NCBI GenBank assembly: GCA_026395035.1
Contig: JAPLZN010000130.1
Span: forward strand, 1-8,909
Origin: Candidatus Vogelbacteria bacterium
Lineage (GTDB): Bacteria > Patescibacteriota > Minisyncoccia > Phycocordibacterales > XYD1-FULL-46-19
Length of the DNA stretch: 8,909 nt
Direction: 5' to 3'
Shown here: piece after piece, positions 6,177-8,909 of the stretch
Layout: each line of letters opens with the position of its first letter
How positions within the stretch are numbered: position 1 is the stretch's first letter
Notes under the pieces: model-generated
Databases searched by the model: none
Told to the model about the DNA's origin: nothing
Seen by the model: the letters and a program-made list of their open reading frames with translations, nothing else
Position numbers and translations under genes: made by a program

Positions 6177-6289
6177 TCAATTAATTAGAAATGTAAAATT
6201 AAAAATCGACGAGCTCTGCTTGTCGCCCCGTGGCTCAGGTCCCCGCTTTCGCGAGGATAAACTCCGGCCGGGGTCCAGGATTAAACCAC

Positions 6290-6317
6290 TGGATCCCGGG
6301 TCAAGCCCGGGATGACA
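6290..6317 (-). repeat. Palindromic repeat copy H
   Basis: Read on the minus strand it is TGTC, stem ATCCCGGG, CTTGA loop, stem CCCGGGAT, CCA. The arms are perfectly complementary. This version, with a CCCGGG stem, resembles short repeats known in many bacterial genomes. Confidence 0.85.
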
Positions 6318-6340
6318 GGAGTACCTGTCAATTTCTAATT

Positions 6341-6346
6341 TATAAT
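6341..6346 (+). promoter_or_regulatory. -10 box immediately upstream of the histidine kinase
   Basis: TATAAT ends six bases before the ATG at 6353, so transcription would begin at or next to the start codon. No Shine-Dalgarno and no clear -35 box are present. Because the box lies in the AT-rich end of the repeat spacer, a chance match is possible. Confidence 0.4.
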
Positions 6347-6352
6347 TAATTA

Positions 6353-7822
6353 ATGAGCGAGAATCAATCATTCAAGCTCGCGGCTAATCGATGGGTAATC
6401 AAAGCCCGTTGGTTTTATGTTTTGGCGATTGCGGTCATTTGTCTCTTGGCGCGTTTTGGCGCGGCGGTATCGTTGGCCGGACATTCGTTTGGGGCCCTTC
6501 TAACTCACCCCTTGGCGCTGGTTTTGTATTTGGCCTTACTGTTTAATCTACTGCTCTATGTCATCTCCCGGATGATCGGCTTGGAAAAGAGCGACCGGCA
6601 CGTTGGCTGGCTGTCATTTTTGCAGGTGGCGGGTGAAACGGCCCTAATCTCCCTTTTGTTTTACGATTTGCCGGGTGGGGAAGCGATTATGCCGATTCTC
6701 TACTTTATTCCGATTGTGGAATCAATTCTTCTCTTTGGTCATTTTGGTCCGCTAATTGTATCTATTCTAATCGGCGTAGTTTTGAATATTATCGTGTTCT
6801 TTTCCGATTTGCCGTTTCTTTCTTTTATTCTTGCGCGCGGCGAGAATCAGACCGATATACCCTCAAGTGCGATTATTACCTGGACGCTTATTTTGTCCGT
6901 TGTTTATTTGATTATTGGCGTTGTTTCGTCGTATATTGCGCGACAAATTGCCGTCCGGGAAAAGAAGCTGGCCCAGGAGTCGACAGAACAGGCGGTGCAG
7001 TTGAATGCGCTCAAGAATTTTAATTCGGAATTGGAACGCGAGGAGCGGTCGCTTGAGGCCAAAGATTATGAATTGAAGATGGCCAACGATCGACTGGCGG
7101 AACTGGAAAGCGCCAAATCGAAGTTCGTTTCAGTTACGGCGCATCAGTTGCGTACCCCGCTGTCGGCAATCAAGTGGACTTTCGACATGATGCTTAATGG
7201 TCAACTTGGAACGGTTACCGACGAACAAAAAGAATTTTTGAAAAAGGGTTATGACAGTACCCAGCGCATGATTCGTATTGTGGGCGACCTTTTGCAGATC
7301 GACAATATCCAGGCCGAGAAGAATGAATATCATTTTGCTCCGCTGGCTGTCGAGGATCTAGTGGATAGCGTTCGCTTTGAATTTGAAAATCAGGCCAAAA
7401 GCAAGGACCTCGACCTGGAAATTAATAAGCCGCTCAAGCGCTTGCCGTTAATCGAGGGGGATGAGAACAAACTCCGCATCGTTTTGGAAAATTTACTTGA
7501 TAATGCGATCAAGTATTCCCATAAGGGCGGTCTAATTTCAATTGTGGTTTCTGATAAATTGATAAATTCCGCCGCCGGGATGGTGGAAATCTCCATCGCC
7601 GATGCGGGAATTGGAATTCTGGAAGCCGATAAATCAAAGGTTTTTGGCAAGTTTTTCCGTGCCCAAAACGCCATTCGTCAGGAGCCGGACGGATCGGGCA
7701 TCGGACTCTACTTGTCCAAGGATATTATTGAAAAGCATGGCGGATCGCTGTCCTACGAGTCCGGTCCGGGCGAAGGAACGATCTTCCGGCTCACCCTGCC
7801 GGTTAAACAGGCAAAACAGTGA
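6353..7822 (+). CDS. Membrane sensor histidine kinase
   Basis: The protein (489 residues) senses an unknown signal and phosphorylates a response regulator. The N-terminal 200 residues are hydrophobic, with about six membrane segments (roughly 20-43, 50-76, 88-106, 111-132, 134-160 and 174-198) and no large extracytoplasmic domain, so the signal is probably within the membrane or reaches short loops. A charged coiled-coil linker covers about 200-255. The dimerisation domain has the phospho-acceptor H264 in TAHQLRTPLSAIKW. The ATPase domain has the N box (N380, N384 in ENLLDNAIKYS), G1 D417-A-G-I-G, F box FGKFFRAQ and G2 GSGIGLYLSKDI (from 447). All catalytic motifs are intact, so it should be active. 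The likely partner is the receiver at 8012-8383. A -10 box abuts the ATG and no Shine-Dalgarno is seen. Confidence 0.93.
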   Translation: MSENQSFKLAANRWVIKARWFYVLAIAVICLLARFGAAVSLAGHSFGALLTHPLALVLYLALLFNLLLYVISRMIGLEKSDRHVGWLSFLQVAGETALISLLFYDLPGGEAIMPILYFIPIVESILLFGHFGPLIVSILIGVVLNIIVFFSDLPFLSFILARGENQTDIPSSAIITWTLILSVVYLIIGVVSSYIARQIAVREKKLAQESTEQAVQLNALKNFNSELEREERSLEAKDYELKMANDRLAELESAKSKFVSVTAHQLRTPLSAIKWTFDMMLNGQLGTVTDEQKEFLKKGYDSTQRMIRIVGDLLQIDNIQAEKNEYHFAPLAVEDLVDSVRFEFENQAKSKDLDLEINKPLKRLPLIEGDENKLRIVLENLLDNAIKYSHKGGLISIVVSDKLINSAAGMVEISIADAGIGILEADKSKVFGKFFRAQNAIRQEPDGSGIGLYLSKDIIEKHGGSLSYESGPGEGTIFRLTLPVKQAKQ

Positions 7823-7823
7823 C

Positions 7824-7929
7824 GAATTATGAGTGATGAATGATGAATTGACCCCAAAAACGCCGTGGGCGTTTTGGGACCTATTTCTTGAATTTTTCAT
7901 TCATCACTCACCATTTATCACTCATAATT
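7824..7929. repeat. Inverted-repeat spacer with a central GC hairpin
   Basis: AATTATGAGTGAT (7825-7837) is perfectly complementary to 7917-7929, and TGAGTGATGAATGA (7830-7843) to 7897-7910, so the left arm can pair with either of two right-hand segments. The centre is CCC-A-rich-CGCC (7853-7864), loop GTG, GGCGTTTTGGG (7868-7878). The central hairpin may act as a terminator for the kinase, but no T tract follows directly. Confidence 0.65.
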
Positions 7930-7940
7930 ACTACCTCGCC

Positions 7941-7968
7941 TTGTCTTCCCCCTAGCGCCTGCTATAAT
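7941..7968 (+). promoter_or_regulatory. Response-regulator promoter
   Basis: TTGTCT (7941-7946) and TATAAT (7963-7968) are 16 bases apart, and the -10 box is extended by TGC (7960-7962). Transcription would start near 7975 and leave a leader of about 37 bases. This indicates that the receiver can be expressed independently of the kinase. Confidence 0.75.
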
Positions 7969-8011
7969 TAAGGAGCGAATATTTACTATTTCAATTAAGA
8001 GCTAAAAATAT

Positions 8012-8383
8012 ATGGCAGAAGGTAAAAAAGTTCTAATCGTGGAGGATGATGAATATCTTCGGTCGCTGGCCGTCAAACGACTGGAAAAAGACGGTTATCT
8101 TGTAACTGCTGTGGCTGATGGTGAAACGGCTTTGAAAGCGGCCAAAGAAGGAACGGATATTATTCTGCTCGATTTGTTGTTGCCTGGGATGTCCGGCTAC
8201 GAGATTCTGGAAAAATTGCGGGTGGAAGAGGGGACCAAAAACACGCCAATCATTGTTTTCTCGAATTTGGGTCAGAAGGAAGATCTGGAGAAAGCCAAGG
8301 CTTTGGGGGCCAATGATTTTCTAATTAAGGCCAATTTTACACTGGATGATGTGGTGGGGAAGCTTCAAGAGTTCTTGAAGTAA
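8012..8383 (+). CDS. Single-domain response regulator (CheY-like receiver)
   Basis: The 123-residue product is a stand-alone receiver domain without a DNA-binding or enzymatic output. The acidic pocket E11, D12 and D13, phospho-acceptor D54 (in ILLDLLLPGMSG), switch Ser S84 (VFSNLGQ) and K106 (FLIKANF) are all present, so it should accept phosphate from a histidine kinase and act by protein contact. The FLIKANFT ending resembles receivers I associate with Patescibacteria. The upstream kinase, 189 bases away on the same strand, is the obvious donor, though separate promoters mean the two need not be at fixed ratio. The ATG at 8012 has only a weak purine stretch (AAGAG) upstream. A strong terminator follows 30 bases after the stop, so it is transcribed alone. 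Confidence 0.93.
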   Translation: MAEGKKVLIVEDDEYLRSLAVKRLEKDGYLVTAVADGETALKAAKEGTDIILLDLLLPGMSGYEILEKLRVEEGTKNTPIIVFSNLGQKEDLEKAKALGANDFLIKANFTLDDVVGKLQEFLK

Positions 8384-8413
8384 TTACAAATTTCAAATTA
8401 AAAATGTCAAATG

Positions 8414-8441
8414 AAATGCGGAGCGCAGGCTCCGCATTTTT
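8414..8441 (+). terminator. Intrinsic terminator after the response regulator
   Basis: AAATGCGGAGC (8414-8424) pairs perfectly with GCTCCGCATTT (8429-8439) across a four-base loop, and the T run extends to 8441. It separates the receiver from the downstream RNA unit. The A-run on the other side would let it work in both directions. Confidence 0.85.
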
Positions 8442-8521
8442 GGTAACCGGGGTCTATATAGATGGAATACCTTTATAATGAAGCGTTTTCTAGACAGAGT
8501 ACTTTTCAGAGTCGGTACTAC
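8442..8521. other. Spacer between the receiver terminator and the RNA promoter
   Basis: It contains a second TATAAT at 8474-8479 without a matching -35 box, and an inverted repeat AGTAC/GTACT (about 8499-8503 and 8515-8519) right upstream of the strong promoter that could be an operator. No gene is visible. Confidence 0.35.
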
Positions 8522-8549
8522 TTGACAAGAGAATATAATCGTGTATAAT
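8522..8549 (+). promoter_or_regulatory. Strong sigma-70 promoter of the putative RNA gene
   Basis: A consensus -35 TTGACA (8522-8527) and consensus -10 TATAAT (8544-8549) are separated by 16 bases. It is the best promoter in the window. A second TATAAT at 8534-8539 is too close to the -35 box to be used with it. Transcription should start near 8556. Confidence 0.8.
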
Positions 8550-8555
8550 TTTGTG

Positions 8556-8909
8556 CAGTAAGTTCGCAGGGCAAGGGATTGAAGAATGTAAACCGCTGGC
8601 TCGAGACAGCGGGAGTCGCATTACTGACAGGTGTAGCTGGGATTCAGCTTGTCAGGTTCGTTCGAATAGGACGCCATACCCTTTGCAAAAAAGCTATTCC
8701 CGACCGACAATGGCAGAACGGAAGATGATGGCTTGTGGGCAGTCTCAACAAAGTACTTCGACGCTCTGCGGGGCTGAGGGGGAAGAATTGATTCCAAACA
8801 CAAGAACAGTCTTTCGTTCACCATCACAGGTTGAAAGCATGGTGTGAACGACGTTCGTTAAAAGTTATGGAGGGTGCTTGCGATATTCGCGGCGCCCTCC
8901 ATTTTTTTT
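8556..8909 (+). ncRNA. Putative structured non-coding RNA, about 350 nt, family not recognised
   Basis: A consensus promoter and a strong terminator bracket a stretch with no credible protein: the only long plus-strand frame (8551-8847) starts at TTG with no ribosome binding site and reads as unstructured sequence. The interior is rich in complementary segments. GCAAGGG (8571-8577) can pair with CCCTTTGC (8679-8686) and enclose two hairpins: CCGCTG/CAGCGG (8593-8598, 8607-8612), and CTGACA/TGTCAG (8624-8629, 8650-8655) with inner AGCTG/CAGCT. Near the 3' end CGTTCACCAT (8815-8824) pairs with 8839-8850 around a two-base bulge. I looked for tmRNA, RNase P RNA, 6S and SRP RNA signatures and found none. 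It might be a divergent member of a housekeeping family, a regulatory RNA, or a leader of a gene beyond the window. Confidence 0.6.
8867..8909 (+). terminator. Strong intrinsic terminator at the window end
   Basis: ATGGAGGGTGC (8867-8877) pairs with GCGCCCTCCAT (8892-8902), including one G-T pair, and the stem continues as TGCGA/TCGCG (8879-8883, 8887-8891) around a TAT loop. The T run reaches the last base of the window, which may cut it. Confidence 0.9.

Larger units (their letters stand above)
6177..6352. repeat. Repeat-filled spacer with AT-rich inverted ends
   Basis: The spacer begins with AATTAATTAGAAAT (6179-6192) and ends with ATTTCTAATTTATAATTAATT (first 10 bases at 6331-6340, last 11 at 6341-6351), which are inverted versions of each other with a seven-base gap. 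Inside are a short hairpin CGACGAG/CTTGTCG (6206-6224), a degenerate palindrome GTCCCCGC/GCGAGGAT (about 6239-6258) and a good palindromic copy H (6290-6317). The minus-strand frame across it translates only repeats. Confidence 0.55.

Noticed and set aside
6177..6371. 64-residue minus-strand frame
   Set aside because: It is a translation of palindromic repeats (CHPGLDPGSS-type sequence) of the kind often annotated by mistake.
8655..8700. tmRNA or tRNA-like T arm (GGTTCGTTCGAATAGG)
   Set aside because: No acceptor stem, no CCA-type end, no tag frame ending in an Ala-rich motif, and the position in the middle of the transcript is wrong.
8551..8847. 98-residue plus-strand frame
   Set aside because: It starts with TTG inside the promoter region without a ribosome binding site, has no recognisable domain, and lies in a stretch rich in RNA-like complementarity.
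8846..8858. SOS box (GAAC and GTTC arms)
   Set aside because: The spacer is three bases instead of four as in the Bacillus-type LexA site, and the segment lies inside a probable RNA stem, not near uvrA or uvrC promoters.
8556..8866. RNase P RNA
   Set aside because: Length would fit, but the conserved GGAAAGTCC region and its ACAGAA partner segment are not found.
8860..8909. T-box leader (GGGTG near a terminator)
   Set aside because: The T-box core with TGG and ACCGCG is missing, and no Stem I signatures are seen upstream. A gene downstream cannot be checked.

Overview
The window most likely comes from a bacterium of the Candidate Phyla Radiation (Patescibacteria). This is inferred from gene architecture and style, not from a marker gene. 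UvrA and UvrC are both shorter than the classical proteins, several genes lack a Shine-Dalgarno and appear leaderless, a short stand-alone receiver is present, and many short palindromic repeats are scattered between and inside genes. Coding uses the standard code throughout.

Layout. Bases 1-176 hold no gene; they end in a terminator-like hairpin. At 210-425 there is a small two-helix membrane protein with an excellent Shine-Dalgarno, closed by a strong intrinsic terminator (445-480). An extended -10 promoter (489-497) and a long leader with a head-to-head palindrome pair precede uvrA (719-3319). Bases 3320-3776 are non-coding and packed with three distinct inverted-repeat structures, one of which looks like a 131-bp MITE flanked by an 8-bp direct repeat. 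Three small minus-strand membrane-protein genes follow (4094-3777, 4439-4164, 4790-4566), each with a Shine-Dalgarno. uvrC (4851-6176) diverges from the last of these from a promoter that should give a leaderless mRNA. A repeat-filled spacer (6177-6352) leads to a membrane histidine kinase (6353-7822), then another inverted-repeat spacer, a single-domain response regulator (8012-8383) with its own promoter and terminator, and finally a ~350-nt transcription unit without a credible protein (about 8556-8909) that is probably a structured non-coding RNA.

Functional themes. UvrA and UvrC are two of the three UvrABC nucleotide-excision repair subunits; UvrB must be elsewhere. Both look trimmed: UvrA lacks the insertion domain between its first zinc module and the ABC signature region, and UvrC lacks the C-terminal helix-hairpin-helix domain. 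The kinase and receiver form a probable two-component pair with no DNA-binding output domain visible. A palindromic repeat family (core TGTCAT, variable stem, ATCCAG) occurs at least eight times, twice inserted in frame inside uvrC, each time between short direct repeats. The best candidates for something undescribed are the 8556-8909 RNA, the coding-region palindrome insertions, and the 3521-3651 element.
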